A DNA stretch of 29,336 nucleotides, from contig CAZITO010000014.1 in NCBI GenBank assembly GCA_964542225.1, positions 1-29,336 on the forward strand, read 5' to 3'. The number at the start of each line of letters is the position of its first letter. Positions within the stretch are counted from its first letter, which is position 1. Origin of the DNA: Scybalousia_A sp964542225 (GTDB lineage Bacteria > Bacteroidota > Bacteroidia > Bacteroidales > P3). The notes under the pieces are model-generated. The model ran no database searches, was not told the DNA's origin, and was given only the letters and a program-made list of their open reading frames with translations. Made by a program: the position numbers and the translations under genes. Shown piece after piece: positions 17,561-25,172 of this stretch.

Positions 17561-20500
17561 TTGCCTAATGGTGAGAAAGTAAAGGGCAGGTTTGTGATAG
17601 TGGAGGCGGAGGGTTTGGCACCGAGCCACGATATAGAAAGGAACTTTGCACAGACGGAGGGCTTTCCAACGAGGGAAGACGGCAGTACGTTGAACGATAG
17701 GGATTATCAGCACGACAAATCGGCTCAACAGCAGGTATTGACAAGGAGCAGGAAATATGACGGACGTGCTGTACAGGATATGCCTATAATAGATAAGAAC
17801 GGTATAGTGTTATCGGGTAATGACAGGACAATGAGCGGACAACTTGCAGCAAAGCAGGGAACAGATACGGAGTATTTGGAGTATTTGGGGGTTAATGCCG
17901 AAATGTATGGTTTGGACGAGGAGCAAGTAAGGGAAATGAGACACCCGAGACTTGTCTTTGAATTGGAGGAGAATATGCCATATACGACACAGAGTTTTGC
18001 CATATTTAATGCTAACGAAAGAAAGACTCAGAACAATACTGAGAAAGCCATCAAAGTAGGCAAGACAATAAGCGAAAAAACAATAAAAATGATTGCCGAA
18101 AAATTTGACGAATACGAAAGTATAGCGGAGTGTTTGCAAGATATTGCGGGCAGTAAGTTTATAATAGACAGGTTGGTAGAGGATGGTATATTGCAGAGGA
18201 ATGATGTAGAGGAAATGGTGGAGGAAAGAGGCTTGTTGAATGCTACGGGCAAGGAGTTTGTGCAGACGGTTTTGTTGGGAACGATATTGAATGAGGAAAG
18301 TATAAGGATAGTGGGCAGTATGCCTTTTATAAGGAATATAGTGTTGTCGTCTTTGAATGAGATATTGCAGAACAGAAAATTGTCGGACAAATATACTTTG
18401 AACAGAGAAATAAATGAGGCAATAAAGGTTGTATATGAGGCACACAAACAGCAAAAAATAAAGCAGGGCGAGGTATTGACTTTATATTACAGTCAGATAG
18501 ATATATTTACGGGAGAGGCTAATATAAAAGAGGTGACAATACAATTGCTTGCTGATATTTTGAACGGTACAAAAGTAAAAGAATTGAAAAAAGTATTACT
18601 TTTGTACAATGTGGATGCACAATCGGCAGACAATGGGGAGTTGGATATGTTTGGAGTGCCGGGCAGTGTAAAGACAAAAGAACAAATATTAAAAGATATA
18701 TTAAAAAGAATAAAAGAAAATGAGCAAAGAAAATCAAATGCAAAAGTTGGGCGGATTGGCAATGGCAATATTGAGAGTAAGGAAAGCGGAGGAACTGATG
18801 GAACAGAATCCGGGTATGAGCGAGAAAGAAGCGGATATAAAAGCCAAAGAAATAATAGAGGAAGAGTTCCGACAGATGAGCGAGGAAGACAACGAACAAT
18901 AGAGCAAGAGAGAATAGAAAGAAAAGAGGGATACGGAGAAATTACACAAAAAAACACGGAATTTAATGACACCATAGAAGAGCTAACGGAGGGCAACGCT
19001 GATAGTGTTATTTTAAGATGTGGAAAGCCAAGTAAGATATTAAAGGAAGTAGGAATACCGAATAAAGAAATAGTATTACAAGGCAATAAACTTATAAAGA
19101 AAGCCAAACAACATAAATTTGATATTAGTAATGTAAAGGATTTGCCAATAAAGTTGCAAACTCCTACTGCAATATTTAAAGGAAGTTATGAAGGGAGTTT
19201 TGTTGTACTTAGTGAAATAAAAATCAATGGTAAGAATGCGGTAATATCTATTGATATAAATAAGGGAGAGGTACAAGATATAAATTTGATAACGTCTATT
19301 TACGACAAAGCGGACGAAAAATTTAAAAGGTGGGTGTATGAAGGCAAATTGTTGTATAAGGATAAAGAAAAGTCCCTTGTCTTTTTAAGCTCCTCCACTC
19401 CAATTGTGGACGCTACGAAAAGACAAGAGACTTCTGAGGGCGAAAGTACAACAAATAAAGAGAACAGTATAGTAGATGAGGCAAAAAAGAAAATAAAAGA
19501 GAAGTTATCCAAGATAAAAACAAAGGAAATAAACGGATTAGATATAGACGAGTATTATAGGCAGGCGGTAGCAAAAGGCGGTTATTTTGAGAGAACTATG
19601 ACCGATAGCGGTAAGTGGGAGTATAGGTATTATGAGAATGCAGGAACTTATACAATAATAACAAAGGCAGAGTATGATTATGCGTTATCTATAGGAGGAA
19701 AGCACGAACCGTCGGAGTTGAAAGATTTGTTGCTAAAAGATAGGGAGTATAACAGATTAGCGGGCAAATACGGGTATAAGGACGCTGAGGATATTATGCT
19801 TTCCATTAAAGAGGCTGAAAAGCAGGGATTGGAAGCAAATCTGAAAGAATTATGGGCGTATTATGAATTAGCAAAGACTTATGACAAATGGTATAATAGA
19901 TTAGAAAATTATTATATATATTATGTAGATAATCACTTTAAAGAGGTAGAAAAACAACAAGAAATAAAGCCGATAGGCAAAGGAGAATTTGGCAATATAT
20001 ATGACCAATTCAAAGGAAAAACCAAAGAAGCTATAGAATTCTTAAAGGAAAGAAAAGAAGGTGAGGTGTTAGAAGCACTTTATCATAAGGATGTGGGATA
20101 TATAGATTTGATATGGGGCAAAGAAGGAACAGCAAAAAGTGATGGTTATGGAATATCCAAACTTATAAAATACCACCCGGAAGTTGTTGATAATTTACAA
20201 AAGATTATCAACGATATGCATATAACACAAAAGACAGACAACAGAATACAACTTGAGAATGATAAATACAAGGCGAGTGTCCGTTTGACGTGGAATAATA
20301 AACGTAAGACGTGTTTATTAACTGCATTTCAAAAAAATAGTGTCTCCGACAATACGACAGACACTGGCGAAACCATAAAAGGCAAGAGAAATGACACCGC
20401 TACTTCTCAAAACACTATTTCTAACAGCAAAGGTACAACAAAAACGGAAACTGACAAAGAAAGAGAGGAAAAGTATGCAAGGGAAATACCTAAAGATAAA

Positions 20501-22885
20501 GCAGAATGCAAAGAAAGAATTAAAGAATTATTACAAAAATCCAAACAAGAAGGAAGTATAGTTGAAAGAGTTGTTGTTGGTGGAATAACGGACAGACAAA
20601 AACAAGATTTAAATCAAATAGGGGTTGTTGTTGATAAACTTTGGGTGCATTCTTTGGAAAATTCCGCTGTGCTACATACGAAAAAACAGCACGGCAATAG
20701 CAAAACTGAAAACAAACGCGAACAAGAAGCCATAACAGAGAGTGATTATGAGCTGATACCTGATATTTTAGAGAATTATGATAAAATAGAAAAATCTACA
20801 AATAAGGACAATCAAGGCAGGGATGTTATCATATATCAAAAAGAATATTCCGATGGAAATATATATTATTTAGAAGAAGTAAGGGAAAAGAGAAAGTCGC
20901 TTGCGTTTAAGACTATGTATAAAAAGAAAAAAGGAAGCAATACTTCTGACGGGTTTATGCAAAAGTCCCCTACCCTTACGTCCGAAACGGCTTCAGATAC
21001 TCTCACTTCCGAAAGCAAAGGTACAACAAAAACGGAAACTGACAAAGAAAGAGAGGAAAAAGAAAGGAAAAAGTGGGATAAAAGAAATAAGGAAAGTCTT
21101 TTAAATTTCAGAGAAAAAACAGATTCAACCGGACGTACGAGTGCAGAAACGGAAAAATTTGACAGCGATAATATATCCATACCTTTAACACTTGATGGAC
21201 AAGCTTCGTCAATAAGTATTGCAATATTATTGTCCGATGATATTACAGAGCCCGGCCTTACAGTTGCTCTTTATGAATATCCGACAAAAACCGATGCAGA
21301 CTTAAATAAAAAAGAATGGTGGCAAGAATTTGAAAATAATATAGAAGTTTATAACAAGAATGTACCTGAAAAAGAAAGAGGCTTTGAATATTTAGACACT
21401 CCTTTTATACAGTTTAGGAGCGTGGATGCTTGTATAAAATTTGCTGATTTTCTTAAAAACAGGCTATCACTACAAAAAACAGGTGGCGAAGTGGAGCAGA
21501 TGACAAGTGAGGAGAAGGAATTAATGGATATTGTCGCAGAGGAACAAGCGATAATAGACAAAGCCAAAGCGGAAGGTACGTATATGAAAGCACCCAACGG
21601 AAAGAAAACCAACCTGACGGAAAAACAATGGGTGCAAGTAAGGACGAAAGCCTTTAAAGAATGGTTCGGCGACTGGGAAAAAACGGCAAGAATAGAAAAG
21701 TTAAAGAAAAGTAAAAGTATCATTGCAACGGGGGAGGAGTATAAAGGCAAATATGAGTTGGATAATAAGTCAGCAGATAATTATATAAAAGACAATTTGC
21801 GAAATGAATACACGAATAAAGACACAGGAGATAAAATAAAGATAACCCGCACAGGAGCCGAAAAGGTAACAAGACACGATGCTGAAAATGAAATACATTT
21901 AAAGTCTATAGCCTTAATCCCGGAAATGTTGGAGAATGCCGTATTTATAACAGAAACAACAAACGAAAAAGAAAAAAGAGGTTTTGATAGTTATAAGTAT
22001 TATGTAGTAGGCTTAAATATCGGTGGCGTAGATTATACGGCAAAATTGGTTATCGGAGTAAAAAACGGGCAGACTTATTATGACCACGCCTTAACGGAAA
22101 TATCAAAAGAAAAACTCCTTGATGAAAGGGACAGAATAAAGCGTCTGTTTATCAACAAGGAGAATTTACGAGGCAAAGATACAAGATTATTTTCAATTAT
22201 AAGTGAAAATTCGTCAAAAGTTGTTGATGAGAACGGAGAGCCGAGGGTGGTGTATCATATAACAGACAGCGAGTTTAATGTTTTTGACAGAGAGCAAGCG
22301 AGAGTAAATAGCGATGTGCAAGGGTTCTTTTTCAGTAGTGGCAAAGAGGATTGGGCGGATATGGGTGAAAATATCATGGGCGTATTTTTGAATATAAAAA
22401 ACCTGACAGATAAGCCATTATTGGATTTATCGCAAAATAGAGCAGGAGAAAAAGCAAGAGAGTTGTTGCAAGAGCAAGGATATGACGGCACGATAGTGAA
22501 AGAGGATGAGGCAGAAATAGAATATTGTGTTTTTGAGCCGAACCAGATAAAGAGTGCAACCGACAATACGGGAGCATTTAACAAAGACAATAATGATATA
22601 AGGTTTGCCAAGGGGACGGATGTCCAAACCGACAGATATTTAGAAAAGAACGATAACAAAACAGAGAAGAACAAACAACAAAAGATAAGCGACAAGGTTG
22701 CACAGACAATAAGCAACGAGGAGGCAGAGTTAAGGAATGTGTTGGTAGAAACAATGCAAGAGGCAGGTATAGAGGTTGTAACGGACAATAAAGAGGCACA
22801 AAGGGTTTTGGATATAGCAAACGGAAAAGTAAAAACTAATGGCAAAACAAAAAAAGAGCGTTTCTCAACGTGTAATAAGTCTTGA
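17561..22885 (+). CDS. Polyvalent protein fragment 2: DdrB/ParB-like, MuF-C, nucleases, LPD3, ADP-ribosyltransferase
   Basis: 1774 residues. The true reading begins in frame at about 17522 (GADKRVGRKGTKI), continuing fragment 1 after a G4 run; TTG 17561 is only the first start-like codon. Domains: a DdrB/ParB-like domain at about 1-380 with GIVLSGNDRTMSG and MRHPRLVFELEE; a low-complexity region to 465; a MuF C-terminal-type domain at 465-620 (CGKPSKILKEVGIP); a BECR nuclease at about 804-925 (PIGKGEFGNIYDQFKGK ... IDLIWGKEG ... KASVRLTW); another at about 970-1123 ending LAFKTMYKKKKG; an unassigned domain at 1167-1307; an LPD3-type domain at 1337-1537 (LTEKQWVQVRTKAFKEWFGD); and an ADP-ribosyltransferase-like domain at 1557-1683 (RVVYHITDSEFNVFD ... 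FEPNQIKSATDN). It ends soon after an extra A in the A5 run at 22831-22835. Confidence 0.78.
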   Translation: MPNGEKVKGRFVIVEAEGLAPSHDIERNFAQTEGFPTREDGSTLNDRDYQHDKSAQQQVLTRSRKYDGRAVQDMPIIDKNGIVLSGNDRTMSGQLAAKQGTDTEYLEYLGVNAEMYGLDEEQVREMRHPRLVFELEENMPYTTQSFAIFNANERKTQNNTEKAIKVGKTISEKTIKMIAEKFDEYESIAECLQDIAGSKFIIDRLVEDGILQRNDVEEMVEERGLLNATGKEFVQTVLLGTILNEESIRIVGSMPFIRNIVLSSLNEILQNRKLSDKYTLNREINEAIKVVYEAHKQQKIKQGEVLTLYYSQIDIFTGEANIKEVTIQLLADILNGTKVKELKKVLLLYNVDAQSADNGELDMFGVPGSVKTKEQILKDILKRIKENEQRKSNAKVGRIGNGNIESKESGGTDGTESGYERERSGYKSQRNNRGRVPTDERGRQRTIEQERIERKEGYGEITQKNTEFNDTIEELTEGNADSVILRCGKPSKILKEVGIPNKEIVLQGNKLIKKAKQHKFDISNVKDLPIKLQTPTAIFKGSYEGSFVVLSEIKINGKNAVISIDINKGEVQDINLITSIYDKADEKFKRWVYEGKLLYKDKEKSLVFLSSSTPIVDATKRQETSEGESTTNKENSIVDEAKKKIKEKLSKIKTKEINGLDIDEYYRQAVAKGGYFERTMTDSGKWEYRYYENAGTYTIITKAEYDYALSIGGKHEPSELKDLLLKDREYNRLAGKYGYKDAEDIMLSIKEAEKQGLEANLKELWAYYELAKTYDKWYNRLENYYIYYVDNHFKEVEKQQEIKPIGKGEFGNIYDQFKGKTKEAIEFLKERKEGEVLEALYHKDVGYIDLIWGKEGTAKSDGYGISKLIKYHPEVVDNLQKIINDMHITQKTDNRIQLENDKYKASVRLTWNNKRKTCLLTAFQKNSVSDNTTDTGETIKGKRNDTATSQNTISNSKGTTKTETDKEREEKYAREIPKDKAECKERIKELLQKSKQEGSIVERVVVGGITDRQKQDLNQIGVVVDKLWVHSLENSAVLHTKKQHGNSKTENKREQEAITESDYELIPDILENYDKIEKSTNKDNQGRDVIIYQKEYSDGNIYYLEEVREKRKSLAFKTMYKKKKGSNTSDGFMQKSPTLTSETASDTLTSESKGTTKTETDKEREEKERKKWDKRNKESLLNFREKTDSTGRTSAETEKFDSDNISIPLTLDGQASSISIAILLSDDITEPGLTVALYEYPTKTDADLNKKEWWQEFENNIEVYNKNVPEKERGFEYLDTPFIQFRSVDACIKFADFLKNRLSLQKTGGEVEQMTSEEKELMDIVAEEQAIIDKAKAEGTYMKAPNGKKTNLTEKQWVQVRTKAFKEWFGDWEKTARIEKLKKSKSIIATGEEYKGKYELDNKSADNYIKDNLRNEYTNKDTGDKIKITRTGAEKVTRHDAENEIHLKSIALIPEMLENAVFITETTNEKEKRGFDSYKYYVVGLNIGGVDYTAKLVIGVKNGQTYYDHALTEISKEKLLDERDRIKRLFINKENLRGKDTRLFSIISENSSKVVDENGEPRVVYHITDSEFNVFDREQARVNSDVQGFFFSSGKEDWADMGENIMGVFLNIKNLTDKPLLDLSQNRAGEKARELLQEQGYDGTIVKEDEAEIEYCVFEPNQIKSATDNTGAFNKDNNDIRFAKGTDVQTDRYLEKNDNKTEKNKQQKISDKVAQTISNEEAELRNVLVETMQEAGIEVVTDNKEAQRVLDIANGKVKTNGKTKKERFSTCNKS
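18720..18902 (+). CDS. Possible 60-residue protein overlapping fragment 2 in another frame
   Basis: ATG start after a purine-rich AAAAGAATAAAAGAAA. It encodes a helical, charged protein (MSKENQMQKLGGLAMAILRV ... EADIKAKEIIEEEFRQMSEE). The overlapped frame of fragment 2 is Gly/Arg/Ser-rich low-complexity sequence here, so the small ORF looks more protein-like than its host frame. It could be a real overlapping gene, or a chance product of purine-rich DNA. Family not recognised. Confidence 0.35.
   Translation: MSKENQMQKLGGLAMAILRVRKAEELMEQNPGMSEKEADIKAKEIIEEEFRQMSEEDNEQ
19370..19433 (+). repeat. Linker hairpin 6 (long, nested)
   Basis: 16-base arms, 19370-19385 (AAGTCCCTTGTCTTTT) and 19418-19433 (AAAAGACAAGAGACTT), pair at 15 of 16 positions. 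Inside, AGC (19388-19390) pairs with GCT (19412-19414) and TCCAC (19394-19398) with GTGGA (19406-19410). It lies at the end of a MuF-C-type module. The core variant GCGAAAGTACAAC follows at 19440. One of the two least likely to be chance. Confidence 0.8.
20335..20420 (+). repeat. Linker hairpin 7 (alternative pairings)
   Basis: AAATAGTGT (20335-20343) pairs perfectly with ACACTATTT (20412-20420). Alternatively, AGTGTC (20339-20344) pairs with GACACT (20360-20365); the two are mutually exclusive. GAGAA (20386-20390) / TTCTC (20404-20408) lies inside. The core GCAAAGGTACAACAAA follows at 20427. Confidence 0.65.
20664..20704 (+). repeat. Linker hairpin 8
   Basis: CCG-(ctg)-TGCT (20664-20673) pairs with AGCA-CGG (20698-20704), with a three-base bulge. 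GCTGT/ACAGC is an alternative pairing. It is followed by GGCAATAGCAAAACTGAAAAC, a looser version of the core. Confidence 0.4.
22115..22162 (+). repeat. Linker hairpin 9 (nested), end of LPD3 module
   Basis: Outer arms CTCCTTG (22115-22121) and CAAGGAG (22156-22162); inner arms ACAGA (22131-22135) and TCTGT (22144-22148). The core GCAAAGATACAAGA follows at 22173. This is one side of the cassette comparison with 26213-26270. Confidence 0.6.
22172..22239 (+). repeat. 68-bp direct repeat, copy 1
   Basis: 66 of 68 bases match 26279-26346. It encodes GKDTRLFSIISENSSKVVDE. Here it leads into an intact ADP-ribosyltransferase-like module. Confidence 0.9.
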
Positions 22886-25172
22886 AAACTCCCTACACTC
22901 TACGTCCGTAACGGGTGAGGCAACTCTTTCAACCGCAAAGATACCACAAATTTTTGAAACTACAAAAAGCATTTTAGAGCAAACAAAGGAGGATTTAGAA
23001 AAGGTCAATAATAGGTTTAATGAGGAGTTGGATAAGTTTGAGCAAGGCAAAATGCGTTCAAGCGATAAGTTTGATTTGGGACAGCCGAGCGACATACTTA
23101 TTGCAAGTGGTTTGAATGCGTCAGAAATAACAATGACGCAGAGCGTTTTAAAGAAACATTTGGAAAAACACGGGCTAACAACACAAGATATTAAGAACTT
23201 GCCGAATGCCATTCAAAGTCCTATAATGGTATATGAATGGGGAACAAAAGCCAAAAACAGTGTTATCATTACATCAATACCGAGAGGGAATGAAAGGGTA
23301 ACTGTTTCTATAAGGATGAACATTAACGGAAAAGAATTACAAGTTAATGGAATATCAAGTGTGCACGGAAAATCCGTAGAACGATTATTAAAAGAAATAA
23401 ATACCCCTAACAGTGATTTTGCAAAAGACAATTTGAAGTATGTGAACAAAAAAGAAGTCCTTGATTGGTTTGCTATGGAGACTCCTTTGGTCTCAAGTCA
23501 AATCGAACAAAAACTTCTTTCGGTTGCAAAGATAGTACAAAATTTTGAAAACCCGCAAGAAATACAAGAAAAAGATGAGGTAAATAAAAGGTTTAATGAG
23601 GCATCGGATAATTTTAAACGAGGTATAAATGCTATCAGAAAGATAGCAGAGGGTGAGGATTTTGTGCCAAATGCAATGTATCGTACTGACTTAAAACAAT
23701 ACAGTGATGCAATAGGAATATCTTTTTATTGGGGAGTTGCAGGAAGTAAAGACAAAGATTATAAGGGCGGATATGGACTACAACACATTAGTGCAAAACA
23801 CGGAACAGAAACTTTATTAAACATTATAGACGTTATTGATAATGGAGATATAGTTCGTTATGTTGAGGGTAATAAGACTGTCATATTAGGAAATGGTACT
23901 TATGAATGTGTGCTTGCACTAACGAATAACGGGCAACAGGAGACTTGGCTATTAACAGGCTGGAAAAAGAACAAAAAGGCAGGTGAAAACGGCGAGGTTA
24001 GTACTCAACACGCCTCTACGCAAACCAGCCCTACATTTAGTCGTGAAGATTTGGGTGCTGCCTTTACTGATGCAAAGATACAACAAATTTTTGAAACTAC
24101 AAAAAGCATTTTAGAGCAAACAAAGGAGGATTTAGAAAAGGTCAATAATAGGTTTAATGAGGAGTTGCAACAACAGATAGACGGCACACTTGCGAAAGAC
24201 CATACCTATCAATTGGGCAGACCGTCAGAGATATTACAGAGTGCGGGAATACCAAACCTGCCGATAGAATTGAAAGCAAGCAGGCTGAATAGTAAATCAA
24301 AGCAAGAAAATCATCCGTTTGAATTAGGAAATGTTAAAAATTTGGTAGAGGCTTTGCAAAATCCTTTGGCGGTATTTGAATATGGAGATAAGACGAAGGC
24401 ACAAAATATCATTATAGGAATACAGAAAGAGGGTAAAAACTTTCTTGTAGGAATATCTATCAACCCGCTAAATTTACAAATAAATGATGTTAGAGGAATA
24501 TTTCCTAAGGATAATTCAGAATGGTTAAATTGGATAGCACAAGATAAGGCTTTGTATTTAGATAAAAAAAGAATTCAAACCTTAATAAACCAACAGCGAA
24601 TCAATCTCGCTGAGGTGGAATATTTAGATTTGAATTCGGTTGCAAAGATAGTACAAAATTTTGAAAACCCGACGATAAAAGAAGGAAAAAGTGATAAAAA
24701 TAATTTCGTGGAGCAGAGGGCTTATCACGGAAGCGGCGCTGACTTTGAAAAATTTGACCACTCTCATATGGGAGAAGGTGAAGGTGCGCAAGCGTATGGC
24801 TGGGGAACTTATGTAACAGAGGTGGACGGTATTGCGAAAGAGTATGCAACAACAATCGCAGAAAAAAACATAGAGAACAGTACATATGAGGGTGTAAGAA
24901 TAGAGAATGTATTTAATCCTTTTGTGCGAAAGATTCTGCAAGAAATTATCAGCAGATACGCAGGTTATAGAGGGCGAGTTGCGTTGTCTGAGGTAAAAGC
25001 GGATTATATAAACGAGTTGGAACGTCATAAGAAAGCGTCTTATAACAGGTGGAAACAGTGTGAGAAAGAGTATAAAGCGATAAGTAGTCTGAAGGAGGCT
25101 ATAGAACGTGCCGAATGGTACGAAAAATCGGAGTTTTGGAAAACGAATATAATAATACGCAAACGTATATAA
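22839..25172 (+). CDS. Polyvalent protein fragment 3: two MuF-C modules, nuclease-like module, N-terminal half of ADP-ribosyltransferase
   Basis: 777 residues from ATG 22839, which overlaps the end of fragment 2. Removing one A from the run at 22831-22835 would fuse the two as VKLMAKQKK, matching the V-R-L-S-A-K-Q-K-R pattern I know from intact relatives. The ATG may thus be internal. Domains: a MuF C-terminal-type domain at about 68-241 (KFDLGQPSDILIASG ... VAKIVQNFENP); a nuclease-like module at 261-387 with GGYGLQHISAKHG; a second MuF-C domain at 438-614 (YQLGRPSEILQSAGIP); then an ADP-ribosyltransferase-like domain beginning RAYHGSGADFEKFDHSHMG and YGWGTYVTEV. That domain is cut by a frame change; its C-terminal half is in fragment 4. 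Confidence 0.75.
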   Translation: MAKQKKSVSQRVISLENSLHSTSVTGEATLSTAKIPQIFETTKSILEQTKEDLEKVNNRFNEELDKFEQGKMRSSDKFDLGQPSDILIASGLNASEITMTQSVLKKHLEKHGLTTQDIKNLPNAIQSPIMVYEWGTKAKNSVIITSIPRGNERVTVSIRMNINGKELQVNGISSVHGKSVERLLKEINTPNSDFAKDNLKYVNKKEVLDWFAMETPLVSSQIEQKLLSVAKIVQNFENPQEIQEKDEVNKRFNEASDNFKRGINAIRKIAEGEDFVPNAMYRTDLKQYSDAIGISFYWGVAGSKDKDYKGGYGLQHISAKHGTETLLNIIDVIDNGDIVRYVEGNKTVILGNGTYECVLALTNNGQQETWLLTGWKKNKKAGENGEVSTQHASTQTSPTFSREDLGAAFTDAKIQQIFETTKSILEQTKEDLEKVNNRFNEELQQQIDGTLAKDHTYQLGRPSEILQSAGIPNLPIELKASRLNSKSKQENHPFELGNVKNLVEALQNPLAVFEYGDKTKAQNIIIGIQKEGKNFLVGISINPLNLQINDVRGIFPKDNSEWLNWIAQDKALYLDKKRIQTLINQQRINLAEVEYLDLNSVAKIVQNFENPTIKEGKSDKNNFVEQRAYHGSGADFEKFDHSHMGEGEGAQAYGWGTYVTEVDGIAKEYATTIAEKNIENSTYEGVRIENVFNPFVRKILQEIISRYAGYRGRVALSEVKADYINELERHKKASYNRWKQCEKEYKAISSLKEAIERAEWYEKSEFWKTNIIIRKRI
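22882..22932 (+). repeat. Linker hairpin 10
   Basis: TTGAAA (22882-22887) / TTTCAA (22927-22932), with CCG-taa-CGG (22906-22914) inside. The core GCAAAGATACCACAAA follows at 22935. Confidence 0.4.
22935..23030 (+). repeat. 96-bp direct repeat, copy 1
   Basis: 95 of 96 bases match 24072-24167. It encodes AKI-QIFETTKSILEQTKED followed by NRFNEEL, the lead-in to a MuF-C-type module. It starts exactly at the core motif. Confidence 0.9.
23478..23494 (+). repeat. Linker hairpin 11
   Basis: GAGAC (23478-23482) / GTCTC (23490-23494), seven-base loop, with TTTG/CAAA further out. It ends the first MuF-C module of fragment 3. The core variant GCAAAGATAGTACAAA is at 23526. Confidence 0.4.
23991..24014 (+). 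repeat. Linker hairpin 12
   Basis: GGCG (23991-23994) / CGCC (24011-24014) around a TTAGTACTCAA centre. The core GCAAAGATACAACAAA follows at 24072. Confidence 0.35.
24072..24167 (+). repeat. 96-bp direct repeat, copy 2
   Basis: Partner of 22935-23030, again beginning at the core motif. Confidence 0.9.
24151..24326 (+). repeat. 176-bp direct repeat, copy 1 (start of MuF-C module)
   Basis: Essentially identical to 27644-27819. It encodes RFNEELQQQIDGTLAKDHTY and the first half of the MuF-C-type module. The second halves diverge. Confidence 0.88.
24594..24612 (+). repeat. Linker hairpin 13
   Basis: CAGCGA (24594-24599) / TCGCTG (24607-24612), seven-base loop, at the end of the second MuF-C module of fragment 3. 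The core variant GCAAAGATAGTACAAA is at 24642. Confidence 0.5.

Noticed and set aside
18493..19107. Long minus-strand ORFs opposite the polyvalent gene (204 residues here; also 22255-22845 and 26451-27224)
   Set aside because: Ser/Leu/Phe-rich readings produced by a purine-rich coding strand; no start signals and no domain character.
19370..20420. Linker hairpins as intrinsic terminators
   Set aside because: No T-run follows the stems; they are followed by A-rich coding sequence.
22831..22860. Programmed ribosomal frameshift between fragments 2 and 3
   Set aside because: The shift is +1 there but -1 at the other breaks, and no consistent slippery heptamer was seen. Slippage mutation is simpler, though not excluded.
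17519..22885. Alternative genetic code with TGA or TAG read as sense
   Set aside because: Continuing the protein needs a change of frame at each break, so readthrough of stops would not restore it.
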